A stretch of DNA of 64,000 nt, from positions 262,649 through 326,648 of the forward strand of contig NZ_QEQQ01000004.1 of NCBI RefSeq assembly GCF_003097235.1. Reading direction: 5' to 3'. Shown here piece after piece: positions 29,565 to 42,100 of the stretch (its first letter is position 1; the number at the start of each line of letters is the position of its first letter). Made by a program: the position numbers and the translations under genes. The notes beneath the pieces were generated by a model. The model saw nothing but the letters and a program-made list of their open reading frames with translations, did not search any database and was not told the origin of the DNA. The DNA comes from Pseudomonas sp. CC120222-01a (lineage in GTDB: Bacteria > Pseudomonadota > Gammaproteobacteria > Pseudomonadales > Pseudomonadaceae).

Positions 29565-29968
29565 GCCTGTGAGATCGAGCGCCGCCCGCGCGGCGCATCG
29601 CGGGCAAGCCCGCTCCCACATCTGTTTCGGGCCAGTCACTCCTGTGCCGCCAACAGGATCCGCCCTGTTCGCATGGCGATACATCTTGGTGAAAGCCAAC
29701 AGGGCATGACTATGCATCTCGGTGGGCGCTGATGCTGCTCCACCTCACTCCAGTCATGCACCAAGGCGGTCCCTGTTGGCTTAATAGTCTTGGTGAAAGC
29801 CAACAGGGCATGACTATGCATCTCGGTGGGCGCTGATGCTGCTCCACCTCACTCCAGCCATGCACCAAGGCGGTCCCTGTTGGCTTAATAGGAGTGACTG
29901 GCCCGAAACAGATGTGGGAGCGGGCTTGCCCGCGATGCGCCGCGCGGGCGGCGCTCGATCTCACAGGC
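29565..29968. repeat. Composite palindromic repeat with 79-bp perfect inverted arms
   Basis: Left arm 29565-29643 and right arm 29890-29968 are perfect reverse complements over 79 bp. Each arm contains a GATCGAGCGCCGC palindrome block and a REP-like block (CGCGGGCAAGCCCGCTCCCAC). The core holds inner inverted ends (AAGCCAACAGGG / CCCTGTTGGCTT) and a tandem duplication. A related element is at 60541-60819. No coding capacity is seen. The element sits between the first and second NRPS genes. A non-autonomous mobile or REP-derived element is likely. Confidence 0.85.
29684..29891. repeat. 104-bp tandem duplication in the composite repeat core
   Basis: Two copies, 29684-29787 and 29788-29891, are identical apart from one base in the CAGTCATGC / CAGCCATGC segment. 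Each begins TCTTGGTGAAAGCCAACAGG and ends TTGGCTTAATAG. The near-perfect identity suggests recent duplication. The copy at 60541-60819 has a single diverged core. Confidence 0.9.
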
Positions 29969-30148
29969 ACTGAAAATCTCAAGCCAGGAAAACCTTAGGC
30001 GCTGAAAATCTCCAACCAGGACCACCCCCCCCCCCCGCGCTCCACCCCACATCCAACCCTGTCCCCGCTTCCCATGTCAGACCACCTGGTCACGATCCTT
30101 TAGCGTGTCGACGATTCCCCATTCCCAGGCAAAGCAGGATGCTTACCG
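29969..30148 (+). promoter_or_regulatory. Leader of the second NRPS gene with a C12 homopolymer
   Basis: A run of twelve C occupies 30025-30036, 113 bp before the NRPS start at 30149. It follows a short direct repeat (GCACTGAAAATCTC / GCGCTGAAAATCTC with trailing CCAGGA). The ribosome-binding site is AGCAGGAT at about 30133-30140. No clear sigma-70 boxes were found, so whether the gene has its own promoter or depends on read-through from the first NRPS gene is open. Confidence 0.55.
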
Positions 30149-33100
30149 ATGCTTTTCAGCGAACTGATGGCTGCACTCTCCACCCATGCAATCCGACTCC
30201 AGCGTGAAGACCAGGACCTGATCGTCCTGGGCGACGACGAAGCGTTGGACGACACCTTGTGGGAGGCGCTGTCACGGCACAAGCCGGCCTTGCTGGAGAT
30301 GCTCGCCGAACGCGATGACGACTGGCTCAGCCCGGCGTTCCGCATCACCCCCGACATGCTGCCGCTGGTGCAGCTCGACCAGCAGGCCATCGACCGCATC
30401 GTCGCCAGCGTGCCGGGTGGTGCCGCCAACGTGCAGGACATCTACCCGCTGGCACCGTTGCAGCAAGGCATGCTCTACCAGCACCTGTCCGCCGTTGACG
30501 GTGACCCGTACCTGGCTCAGGTGCAGCTGCGCTTTGCCAGCAAGGTACACCTGGAGGCCTTTGCCGAAGCGCTGCAATGGGCGATCCAGCGTCACGACAT
30601 CCTGCGCACCGCGCTGCACTGGGAATACCTCGATGAACCGGTGCAGGTGGTCTGGCGTGAAGCAACCCTGGTCCGTGACGCCATCGAGGCCGACGGCGAG
30701 GATGCCCTGGCCCAGCTGTGCGCGCGGTTCGACCCGCATCACTACCGCCTGGATCTGCGCCAGGCGCCGCTGATGCAGCTGGTGCACGCCCGTGGCGTGG
30801 GCGAGCAGTGGGTCGCCTTGCTGATGTTCCACCACGTGGTAATGGACCACACCGCACTGGACATTGTGCGCCGCGAAATCCAGGCGCACCTGGCCGGCGA
30901 GTCGACGCAGCTGCCCGCGCCGATGCCGTTTCGCAACGTGCTGGCGGCAGCACGCCAGGCGCTGGACGAACAGGCCCACGAGCGATTCTTCCGCGAAATG
31001 CTCAACGACATCGACGAGCCGACCCTGGCGTTCGGTGTGCCTGACAAAGGCCCGCAGCCACTGGAACAGGCGCGCCTGACCCTCCCATCCGAACTGAGCT
31101 TGCGCCTGCGCCACCAGGCCCGACAGCTTGGGGTGAGCCCGGCCACTGTGTTGCACCTGGGCTTTGCCCGCCTGCTCGGGCAACTGTCCGCACGCCAGGC
31201 GGTGGTGTTCGGCAGCGTACTGTTGGGGCGCATGACCACCGGTGAAGGCGGCGAGCAGGCGCTGGGCATGTTCATCAACACCTTGCCGCTGCGCATCGAC
31301 CTGGGCGGCCTTGGCGTGCGTGACGCGCTGCTGGCCACGCACAAACGGCTCAGTGCCTTGCTCGGCCATGAGCAGGCCTCGCTGGCCCTGGCCCAGCGCT
31401 GCAGCGGTGTAGCGGCGCCGGCGCCGCTGTTCAACAGTATGCTCAACTACCGCCACAGCGCTGCCGGTGATGCCGCCGAAATCATCCCGGTGGCGCCAGG
31501 TATCGATATCGTCGGGGCCGAAGAACGCACCGACTACCCGCTGACCGTCAGCGTCGACGACCTTGGCGATGACCTGCGCCTGACCGTGCAGAGCCTGCCA
31601 CAGTGGGGCGCCGCACGCTTGTCCGGGCAGTTCGGGCAGGTGTTGGCGAGCCTGGTCGAGGCCCTTGAGCACGCCCCCGAAACGCCGCTGCAGAACCTGG
31701 CGGTGCTGCCGCAGGCTGAGCGCGAGCAGGTGCTGGAGCAGTTCAACCGCACCGCCCAGGCCTACCCGCAAGGGCTCACCGTGCATGCGCTGGTCGAAGC
31801 CCAGGCAGCCCGCACCCCCGAGGCGTGTGCGCTGCTACAGGATGGCCTGGCACTCAGCTACGGCGAGCTGAACCGGCGCGCCAACCAACTGGCCCAGCGC
31901 ATGATCGAGCGCGGCGTCAAACCCGGCAACCGGGTTGCCCTGTGCCTGCCACGCAGCGCGGAACGCCTGGTCGGCCTGCTGGCGGTGCTCAAGGCCGGAG
32001 CCGCCTATGTACCGGTAGACCCGGCTTATCCGGCTGAGCGTATCGCCTATCTGCTGGAAGACAGCCAGCCGGCGCTGGTGCTGGCGAACTCGGCAATTGC
32101 AGGTTTGCCGCCGATACCGCGCCTGGACCTGGACCAGGCCGAGGCGTTCTCCGTCAACGCCAGCAATCCACACCTGCCTGAACTGGATGCGCAACACTTG
32201 GCCTACGTGGTCTACACCTCCGGCTCTACCGGCCAGCCGAAGGGCGTGATGATCGAGCACCAGACCCTGGCCAACCTGGTGCACTGGCACTGCCAGGCGT
32301 TCGAACTGGCGGCCGGGTCGCACAGCTCCAGCGTCGCCGGCTTTGGTTTCGACGCCCTGGCCTGGGAAGTCTGGCCAACCCTGTGCGCGGGCGCCACGCT
32401 GCACCTGCCGCCAGCACACATCGGTAACGAACACGTCGATGAACTGCTCGACTGGTGGCTGGCGCAACCGCTGCAGGTCAGCTTCCTGCCCACTCCGGTG
32501 GCCGAGCAGGCCCTGCGCCGTGACCGCCAGCACCCGACCCTGCGCACGCTGCTGGTCGGCGGCGACCGCCTGCGCACGTTCGAACGCGACCCAGGCTTTG
32601 CCCTGGTCAACAACTACGGCCCGACCGAAACCACGGTGGTGGCCACCTCTGGCCAGGTCATCGCCAACGGCGCACTGCATATCGGCCAGCCGATCGCCAA
32701 CACCCGCGTCTATGTGCTCGACGAAGGCCTGCAGCCGCTGCCGGTCGGCGTCACCGGTGAGCTTTTCATCGGCGGTGCGCAGGTCGCGCGCGGCTATTTC
32801 AACCGCCCGGAACTCACCGCAGAACGCTTCTTCGACGACCCCTTCAACCCCGGTGGGCGGATGTACCGCAGCGGCGACCTGGTGCGCTGGAATGCCGACG
32901 GTACGCTTGACTACCTGGGCCGCAACGATGACCAGGTGAAGATCCGCGGCGTGCGCGTCGAGTTGGGCGAGATCGAGGCCGCGGTGGCCGCATGGCCGGC
33001 GGTCGACGACGCCGTGGTGCTGGTGCGAGAGGGGCGCCTGCTGGCCTGGTACACCGAAACCGCGCCGGTCGACCCTGAGCTGCTGCGCCAGGCCCTGCAG

Positions 33101-36100
33101 GCCAGCCTGCCGGCGCACATGCTGCCGTGGGCGTTCATCCGCCTGGATGAGCTGCCGCTGACCAGCCACGGCAAGCTCGACCGCCGTGCGTTGCCCGACC
33201 CGGACGGCGCCTTGCTGGCAGGGCAGGCCTATGAAGCGCCGCAAGGTGACACCGAAGCTGCCATGGCCGTGATCTGGGCCGAGGTACTGGGCGTGGAACG
33301 GGTAGGGCGGCATGACAATTTCTTCGAACTGGGCGGCCACTCGCTGCTGGCCGTGACCCTGGTCGAGCGCCTGCGCAAGGCCGGCCTGGTGATCGACGTG
33401 CGCGTGCTGTTCGCGCAGCCGACGGTGGCTGCGCTGGCCAGTGCAACAGCGACAGGCGAGACGGCCAAGGTCCCGGCCAACCGGGTGCCTCAGGGTGCGG
33501 CGCGCATTACGCCGGACATGCTCAGCCTGATCGATCTGGACCAGGCCAGCATCGATGCCATCGTCGCCACGGTGCCGTGCGGTGCCGCCAACGTGCAGGA
33601 CATCTACCCGCTGGCGCCGTTGCAGGAAGGCATCCTCTACCATCACCTGAGCGCCGAGCAGGGCGACCCGTACCTGCTGCAGACGCGCCTGGCATTCGAC
33701 AGCGTCGAGCGGCTGCTGGCCTGGGCCGGCGCCTTGCAGCAGGTCATCGACCGCCACGACATCCTGCGCACCGCGGTGCACTGGCAGGGCCTGGCGCAGC
33801 CGCTGCAGGTGGTATGGCGTGCTGCCGAACTGGCCGTGTGCGAAGTCGACGACCTGGCCGATGAACCGGGCGTGTCACGCATCGAGCAGTTGCACGCGCG
33901 GTTCGATGCGCGTCGCCACCGGCTGGATCTGGGCCAGGCACCGCTCACACGGCTGTACTACAGCCTCGACCCCGCCAATCATCAGGTGGTGGCGATCTTG
34001 CTGTTCCATCACCTGACCCTCGATCACACCGCCATGGACGTGGTCGCCCGGGAAATGCGCGCCTTGCTGTTCGCCCAGGGCGAGTCCCTGCCGGCGGCTG
34101 TGCCTTATCGCAACTACGTTGCCCAGGCCAGGCTGGCCGACCCAGCCAGCCAGGAAGCGTTCTTCCGCGAGATGCTGGCGGATGTCGACGAGCCGACCTT
34201 GCCGTTGGGCCTTGCCGATGTGCAGGGCGATGGGCGCAACATCGACAGCGCATTCCTGGCACTGGAGGCCGATCTCAGCCTGCGCCTGCGCAGCCAGGCG
34301 CGGCAGCTGGGCGTCAGCGCCGCCAGCCTGATGCACCTGGCCTGGGCGCGGGTGTTGGGCGTGCTGGCCAACCGTGCTGACGTGGTGTTCGGCACCGTGC
34401 TGATGGGCCGCCTGCAGGGTGGCGAAGGCGCTGATCGTGCACTGGGCATGTTCATCAACACCCTGCCGCTGCGGGTCGACACCCGTGCCGGCGTGCACGC
34501 TGCGGTACGCGCTACCCATCGCAGCCTGTCAGCACTGCTTGGCCACGAACATGCACCCCTGGCCCTGGCCCAGCGTTGCAGTGGCGTGGCCGCTTCGGTG
34601 CCGTTGTTCAGCGCCTTGCTCAACTATCGCCACAGCGCCGCCGATGCGCCGCGCGAAGGCGAAGGCATCTGGGAGGGCGTGCGCCTGCTCGGCGGCGAGG
34701 AACGCAGCAACTACCCACTGACCTTGAGCGTCAACGACCTTGGCGAAGGTTTCAGCTTCAGCGTGCTGGCCGTCAAAGGCATCGGTGCCGCCCGTGTCAC
34801 CCAGTGGATGGCCAACACCCTGACGCAACTGCTGCAGGCGCTGGAGTCCGGGCAGCAGGCCACGGTCGATAGCCTGCCGATTATCGATGAGGCGGCACGC
34901 CAGCAGTTGCTAGGCAGCTTCAATGCCATGGCGCAGGCGTATCCGCAGGGGCACACCGTGCACGCCCTGATCGAGGCCCAGGCCGCCCGAGCGCCCGAGG
35001 CGACCGCCCTGTGCCAAGGCGATCAGGCCCTGAGCTACGGTGACCTCAACCTGCGCGCCAACCGCCTGGCCCATCGCCTGATCGAGCAGGGTGTGCAGTG
35101 TGGCGATCGGGTCGCCTTGTGTCTGCCGCGCAGCATCGAGCGGTTGATCGGCTTGCTGGCCGTGCTCAAGAGCGGGGCGGCCTATGTGCCGGTGGACCCG
35201 ACCTACCCGCAAGCGCGCATCGCCTACCTGCTGGCCGACAGCGCGCCGACGCTGGTACTGGCGGATTCGACCATCGATGGCTTGCCCGTCGAGCTGACAC
35301 GGCTGGACCTCGACCAGCCAGTCAGCTGGCACTCCGTCGACAGCAACCCGCAAGTGCCCGGGCTCGATGCCCATCAACTGGCCTACGTGGTCTACACCTC
35401 CGGTTCCACCGGCCAGCCCAAGGGCGTGATGATCGAGCACCAGACCCTGGCCAACCTGGTGCACTGGCATTGCCAGGCATTCGCCCTGGGTGCCGGCGAG
35501 CGCACCTCCAGCGTGGCCGGCTTCGGTTTCGACGCCATGGCCTGGGAGGTGTGGCCCGCATTGTGCGCCGGTGCCACGCTGCACCTGCCGCCGGCGCACA
35601 TCGGCAACGAGCATGTCGAGGAACTGCTTGACTGGTGGCTGGAGCAGCCGCTGAAGGTCAGCTTCCTGCCGACGCCGGTCGCCGAGCAGGCATTGCGTCG
35701 CCAACGCCAGCACCCGACCTTGCGTACCCTGCTGATCGGTGGCGACCGCCTGCGCCAGTTCGACCGCGACCCGGGCTTCGCGCTGGTCAACAACTACGGG
35801 CCGACCGAAACCACCGTGGTCGCTACCTCTGGCGCGGTTCTGCCGGGTGGTGCACTGCATATCGGCCAGCCAATCGCCAACACCCGCGTGTACGTGCTCG
35901 ACGAGCGCCGTCAGCCGGTACCGGTGGGGGTGACCGGCGAGCTGTACATCGGAGGCGGCCAGGTCGCCCGGGGTTATTTCAACCGCCCGCAACTGACCGA
36001 GGAGCGCTTCCTGGCCGACCCGTTCAGCCGCCTGGCGGGTGCACGCATGTACCGCAGCGGCGACCTGGTGCGCTGGAACGCCGACGGCAGCCTCGATTAC

Positions 36101-39100
36101 CTGGGCCGCAACGATGACCAGGTGAAGATCCGCGGCATGCGCGTCGAACTGGGCGAGATCGAAGCGGCCATGGCGGCCCAGCCCGGCATCGAGCATGCCG
36201 TGGTGCTGGTGCGTGGCGAGCGCTTGCTGGCCTGGTTCACCGAAGCCACCGCAGTCGACCTCGATGCGCTGCGCCAAGCGCTGCAAGCCAGCCTGCCGGC
36301 GCACATGCTGCCGCACGCGTTCATGCGCCTGGAGCAGCTGCCGCTCACCAGCCACGGCAAGCTGGATCGCCGCGCGCTGCCTGAGCCCGATTGGGCAGAA
36401 CAGGGCTATGTCGCACCCCTCGGCGAAACCGAACGCGCCATCGCCGCCACCTGGGCCGAAGTACTGGGTGTCGAGCGGGTAGGGCGACACGACAACTTCT
36501 TCGAGCTGGGCGGCCACTCGCTGTTGGCCGTGACCCTGATCGAGCGCCTGCGCCAGCAAGACCTGAACACTGACGTGCGCGTGTTGTTCGGCCAGCCCAC
36601 GGTGGCCGCACTGGCTGCGGCGCTGGGCAAGGGCCGTCAGGTCGTGGTGCCGGAAAACCGCATCGCGCCGGGCTGCAGCCAGATCACCCCGGACTTGCTG
36701 CCGTTGATCGAGCTGGACCAGGCCAGTATCGAGCGCATCGTCGCCACGGTGCCAGGCGGTGCCGCCAACGTGCAGGACATCTACCCGCTGGCCCCGCTGC
36801 AGGAAGGCATCCTCTATCACCACCTCAGTGCCACGGGGGCCGACCCGTACCTGCTGCAATGGCGTGTCGACTTCGACAGCCTGGCACGCCTGCAAGCCTT
36901 CGCCGGCGCGCTGGACAAGGTCATTGCTCGCCACGATGTGCTGCGCACCGCGGTGCTCTGGGACGGCCTGCGGCAACCGGTGCAAGTGGTCTGGCGCCAG
37001 GTTCCCGGGACTGTACTGGCCCGCTGTGGGAGCGGGCGAGCCCGCGAAGCAGGCGACACCGCACTCGACCTTGGCCGGGCCCCGCTGATCCGCCTTATCT
37101 ACAGCGAAACTGCTGGCCCCCTCGAAGCTACCTTGCAGTTCCACCATATCGCCCTGGACCACACCGCCATGAAAGGGGTGCTGGACGAAATCCGCGACCA
37201 CCTGCGCGGCCAGCAACCGACCCGACCGCCGGTGCCTTACCGCAATTACGTGGCCCAGGCCCGGCTGGCCATCAGCGAAGCCGAGCACGAAGCGTTCTTC
37301 CGTGCCGAGCTTGGCGACATCGACGAACCCACCCTGCCATATGGCCTGAGCGACCTGCAGGGCCACGCCGACGGCTTCGAACTGGCCACCGTGCAACTCG
37401 CCAGCAGCCACTACCAACGCCTGCGCCAACAGGCTCAGCAACTGGGCGTCAGTGCCGCCAGCCTGTTGCACCTGGCCTGGGCGCGGCTGGTCGCGGCCAC
37501 CAGTGGCCGCGACAGCGTGGTGTTCGGCACCGTGCTGCTTGGGCGCCTGCAGGGCGGTGCCGGCGCCGATCACGGCCTGGGCATGTTCATCAACACCTTG
37601 CCGCTGCGCCTGGACCTGGACGGCCTGGGCGTAAGGGAGGGTGTGCGACTGACCCATGAGCGCCTGAGTGCGCTGCTGGTGCATGAGCACGCCTCGCTGG
37701 CCTTGGCCCAGCGCTGCAGTGGCGTGGCCGCGCCCACGCCGCTGTTCAGCGCGATGCTCAACTATCGCCATGGCGCCAGTGCCAGTGAACAGCAGGCGCA
37801 ACGCGAAGCGCTGGAAGGTATCCAGGCGCTGCCCAGCGGCGGGCATGGCAACTACCCGCTGAGCGTCAACGTCGACGACCTTGGCGACGGCCTGCGCATG
37901 ACCGCCCAGGTCACGGCGCAGGTAGGCGCGCAGCGTGTCTGCGAGCAGCTGCTGCAAGTGCTGCTCGGCCTGCTCGATGCGCTGGAACACCAGCCACAAC
38001 TGGCGCTGCAACACTTGCCGGTGCTGGCGCCTCAGGAGCGCCAGCAACTGTTGGTCGAGGCCAACGCCACCGGCCACCCGCACGATCTGCAGCAACCGCT
38101 GCAGCGCCTGTTCGAGGCGCAGGTCAGGCGCACACCCGATGCCCTGGCGCTGGTGGCTGAAGAGGGCGAGCTGAGTTACCGCCAGCTCGACGAGCAGGCC
38201 AACCGCCTGGCCCATCACCTGATCGCCCTCGGGGTGCAACCCGACGACCGTGTGGCGATCTGCATCGAGCGCGGCCTGACGCTGGTGGTCGGCCTGCTGG
38301 CCATTCTCAAGGCCGGAGGCGCCTATGTGCCGGTGGACCCGGGTTACCCGGCCGAGCGCATCCGCCACATGCTCGAAGACAGCGCGCCCCAGGCGTTGCT
38401 GGTACATGCCGCGACCCGCGACGTGGCACGGCACGCGGTGCAGCTCGACCTTGACCGGCCGAACTGGAATGACCGGCCGATCAGCAACCCGCGCGTGACG
38501 GGCCTGACGGCGCAGCACCTGGCCTATGTGATCTACACCTCTGGTTCCACTGGCGTGCCGAAAGGGGTGATGGTCGAGCACCGCAACGTGGTCAACCTGA
38601 TGCACTGGAGCCAGCGCCTGTGCGCCAGCGCCGGCAGCGTGCTGCACAAGACCCCGATCAGCTTCGATGCCTCGGTGTGGGAGCTGTTCTGGCCGCTGTG
38701 CAGCGGCCTGCGCCTGGTGCTTGCGCGGCCGGATGGCCAGCGTGATGGGCAGTACCTTGCGCAGTTGATCCAGCACCAGCGGGTCAACGTGGTGCAGTTC
38801 GTACCCGCGTTGCTGCAACAGTTCCTGGAGCAGGAACAAAGCGCCGATTGCAGCAGCCTGAGCGACATTGTCTGTGGCGGTGGCGAGCTGACCCAGGCGC
38901 TGGCTGCCCTGGTTCGCCAGCGCCTGCCGGGTGTGCGCCTGCACAACGTCTACGGCCCCACCGAAACCACCGTCGACTGCAGCGTCTGGACGCTGGAGCC
39001 CGAGGATGAGCTGCCACGCGGCAGCCTGCCGATTGGCAGGCCGATCGACAACACCGCGCTGTATGTGCTCGACCATCACGACCAGCCGGTGCCGTGGGGC

Positions 39101-42100
39101 GTGGCCGGCCACCTGCACATCGGCGGCGCCGGCGTGACCCGTGGCTACCTGGGCCTGGCGCAACAGCAGGCCGAACGCTTTATCGACAGCCCGTTCGTGG
39201 CGGGTGACCGGCTGTATCGCAGTGGCGACCTGGTGCGCCAGCGTGTCGATGGCAGCCTTGAATTCCTCGGTCGCAACGACCAGCAAGTGAAGATCCGCGG
39301 CCTGCGCATCGAACCGGGCGAAATCGAGGCCTGCCTGACCCGCATTGCCGGGGTGCGCGAAGCCGTGGTGCTGGCGTTCGATGCACGCCTGGTCGCCTAT
39401 CACACCGGTGAGCCGCACGCTGCGGATACCCTGCGCCAGGCGCTGCTGACGCAATTGCCGGACTACATGGTGCCAGCGCAGTACATTCACCTCGACCAGC
39501 TGCCGCTGACCCCCAACGGCAAGCTCGACCGCAAGGCGCTGCCTGCTCCTGACGCCACGTTGCAGCAGCGTGCCTTCGAGGCGCCGCAAGGCAGCACCGA
39601 AACCCTGCTGGCGGCGATCTGGAGCGAGCTGCTGGGCGTGGAGCGGGTAGGGCGGCACGACAACTTCTTCGAACTGGGCGGCCACTCGCTGCTGGCCGTG
39701 AGCCTGACGGCGCGCCTGCGCCTGCAGGGCCTGCAGGTGGATGTGCGCACCTTGTTCGGCCAGCCGACCATCGCCGCCCTGGCGGCAACCCTGGGGCACG
39801 ATCAACAGGTCGAGGTGCCTGAGAACCGTATCCCGGCGGGCTGCCGCCACATCACCCCGGCACTGCTCAGCCTGATTGATCTCGACCAGGCCAGTATCGA
39901 CCGGATCGTCGCCAGCGTGCCGGGCGGCGCTGCCAATGTGCAGGACATCTACCCGCTGGCGCCGTTGCAGGAGGGCATTCTCTATCACCACCTGAGCGCG
40001 GCCGAGCACGACCCGTATGTGCTTTACTCGCGCCTGCGCTTCGCCAACCTCGAACGCCTGCAGGCCTTCGCCAGCGCCCTCGACCAGGTCGTCGCCCGCC
40101 ACGATGTGCTGCGCACCGCAGTGCTGTGGGAGGGGCTGCCCCAGCCGGTGCAGGTGGTCTGGCGCCAGGTTCCCGGGACTGTACTGGCCCGCTGTGGGAG
40201 CGGGCGAGCCCGCGAAGCAGGCGACACCGCACTCGACCTTGGCCGGGCCCCGCTGATCCGCCTTGTCTACAGCGAAACTGCTGGCCCCCTCGAAGCCACC
40301 CTGCAGTTCCACCACATCGTGCTCGACCACACCGCCCTGGAAGTGGTCGGCGAAGAACTCCAGGGCTTCCTTCAGGGCGCACCAGCCCCGGCCCACGCCC
40401 CGGTGCCTTACCGCAACTATGTGGCCCAGGCCCGCCTGGGCATCAGCCAGGCCGAGTACGAGGCGTTCTTCCGCACGCAACTGGCCGACATCGACGCGCC
40501 GACCCTGCCGTTCGGCCTCAGCGACGTGCAGGGCGACGGCCGTGACATGCAGGAAGTGAAGCTGACACTGTCGAGCACGCTTGCCACTCGCCTGCGCCAT
40601 CAGGCCCGAGTGCTGGGCATCAGCGTCGCCAGCCTGTTCCACCTGGCCTGGGCACGTCTGCTGGGCGCCGCCAGCGGTCAGGACAGGGTGGTGTTCGGCA
40701 CCGTGCTGCTGGGCCGCCTGCAAGGCGGCGAGGGTGCCGAGCGTGCGCTGGGCATGTTCATCAACACCTTGCCGCTGCGCATCGACCTGGGCGGCGTGAC
40801 CCTGCGCGAGGCGGCCCATGCCACCCACCAGCGCCTCAGTGCGCTGCTGGCCCACGAGCACGCCTCGCTGGCACTGGCCCAGCGCTGCAGCGGCGTGGCC
40901 GCACCGTTGCCACTGTTCAGCGCCATGCTCAACTACCGCCACGGTGCCGAGGCCAATGCCGAGCAGCGCAAGGCCTGGCAAGGCATCGAAGTGCTCGATG
41001 GGCAGGAGCGCACCAATTACCCATTGAGCCTCAACGTGGACGACCTGGGCGAAGGCTTCCGCCTGGTCGCCATGACCCCGGCCGAGGTCGGTGCGGCGCG
41101 GATCTGCGGGCAGATGAACCAGGTGTTGGCGGCCATGGTCGAGGCACTGGAGCATGAGCCGGAGCTGCTGTTGCAGCGCCTGCCGGTGTTGGAAGCCGAG
41201 GAGCGCCAGCGAGTGCTGGTTGATTTCAACGACACCGCAGTCGATTACAACCTTGAGCAGACCTTGCATGGCCTGATCGAGGCGCAGGTTGCGCGCACCC
41301 CGGATGCACTCGCTGTGCGGGCTGAGGAGGGCGAGCTGAGCTATCGCCAGCTCAACGAACAGGCCAACCGCCTTGCGCATTACCTGATCGCCCTGGGCGT
41401 CAAACCGGATGATCGGGTGGCTATCTGCGTCGAACGGGGCCTGTCGATGGTGGTTGGGTTGCTGGCGATCCTCAAGGCCGGGGGGGCTTACGTCCCGGTC
41501 GATCCGGATTACCCGGCAGAGCGTGTGCGCCATATGTTGACCGACAGCGCGCCTGTGGCGGTGCTGGTGCACGGCGCCACTCGCCATGTGCCGGATGCCG
41601 GGCAGATCATCGATCTGGACCAGCCAAGCTGGAATGACCAGCCGGCAAGCAACCCCGAGATTGCAGGCCTGACACCACGCCATCTGGCCTACGTGATCTA
41701 CACCTCGGGCTCCACTGGCTTGCCGAAGGGCGTCATGAACGAGCATGCCGGCGTGGTCAACCGCCTGCTGTGGATGCAGGACGCCTATCAGCTGGGCGCC
41801 GATGACGTGGTGTTGCAGAAGACCCCGTTCAGCTTCGACGTTTCGGTGTGGGAATTCCTCTGGCCACTGCAGACCGGCGCCCGCCTGGTCATGGCCCGCC
41901 CAGGCGGCCACCGCGATCCCGAGTACCTGCGCCAGGTCATCCGCATCGAAGGCATCACCACCTTGCACTTCGTGCCCTCGATGCTGGATGTCTTCCTGTC
42001 CTCCGCAGCGCCCACCGCCCCCCCTGTGGGAGCGGCTTTAGCCGCGAACACCGGCGAAGCCGGTGCCATCAACCGCGTGGGCTTCTTCGCGGGTGAACCC

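Noticed and set aside
29684..29891. Tandem repeat considered as a minimal CRISPR or a VNTR coding region
   Set aside because: There are only two 104-bp units with no spacers, no cas genes and no conserved open frame. It is better explained as a duplicated core of a palindromic element.
29565..29968. An insertion sequence with its own transposase
   Set aside because: No open frame with a transposase motif fits within the 404 bp. At most this is a non-autonomous element.
34910..41968. A 2352-codon open frame on the minus strand opposite the second NRPS gene
   Set aside because: It is a shadow of the high-GC codon use of the NRPS gene. Its translation is repetitive, rich in Gln, His and Arg, with no recognisable domain, and it mirrors the module periodicity.
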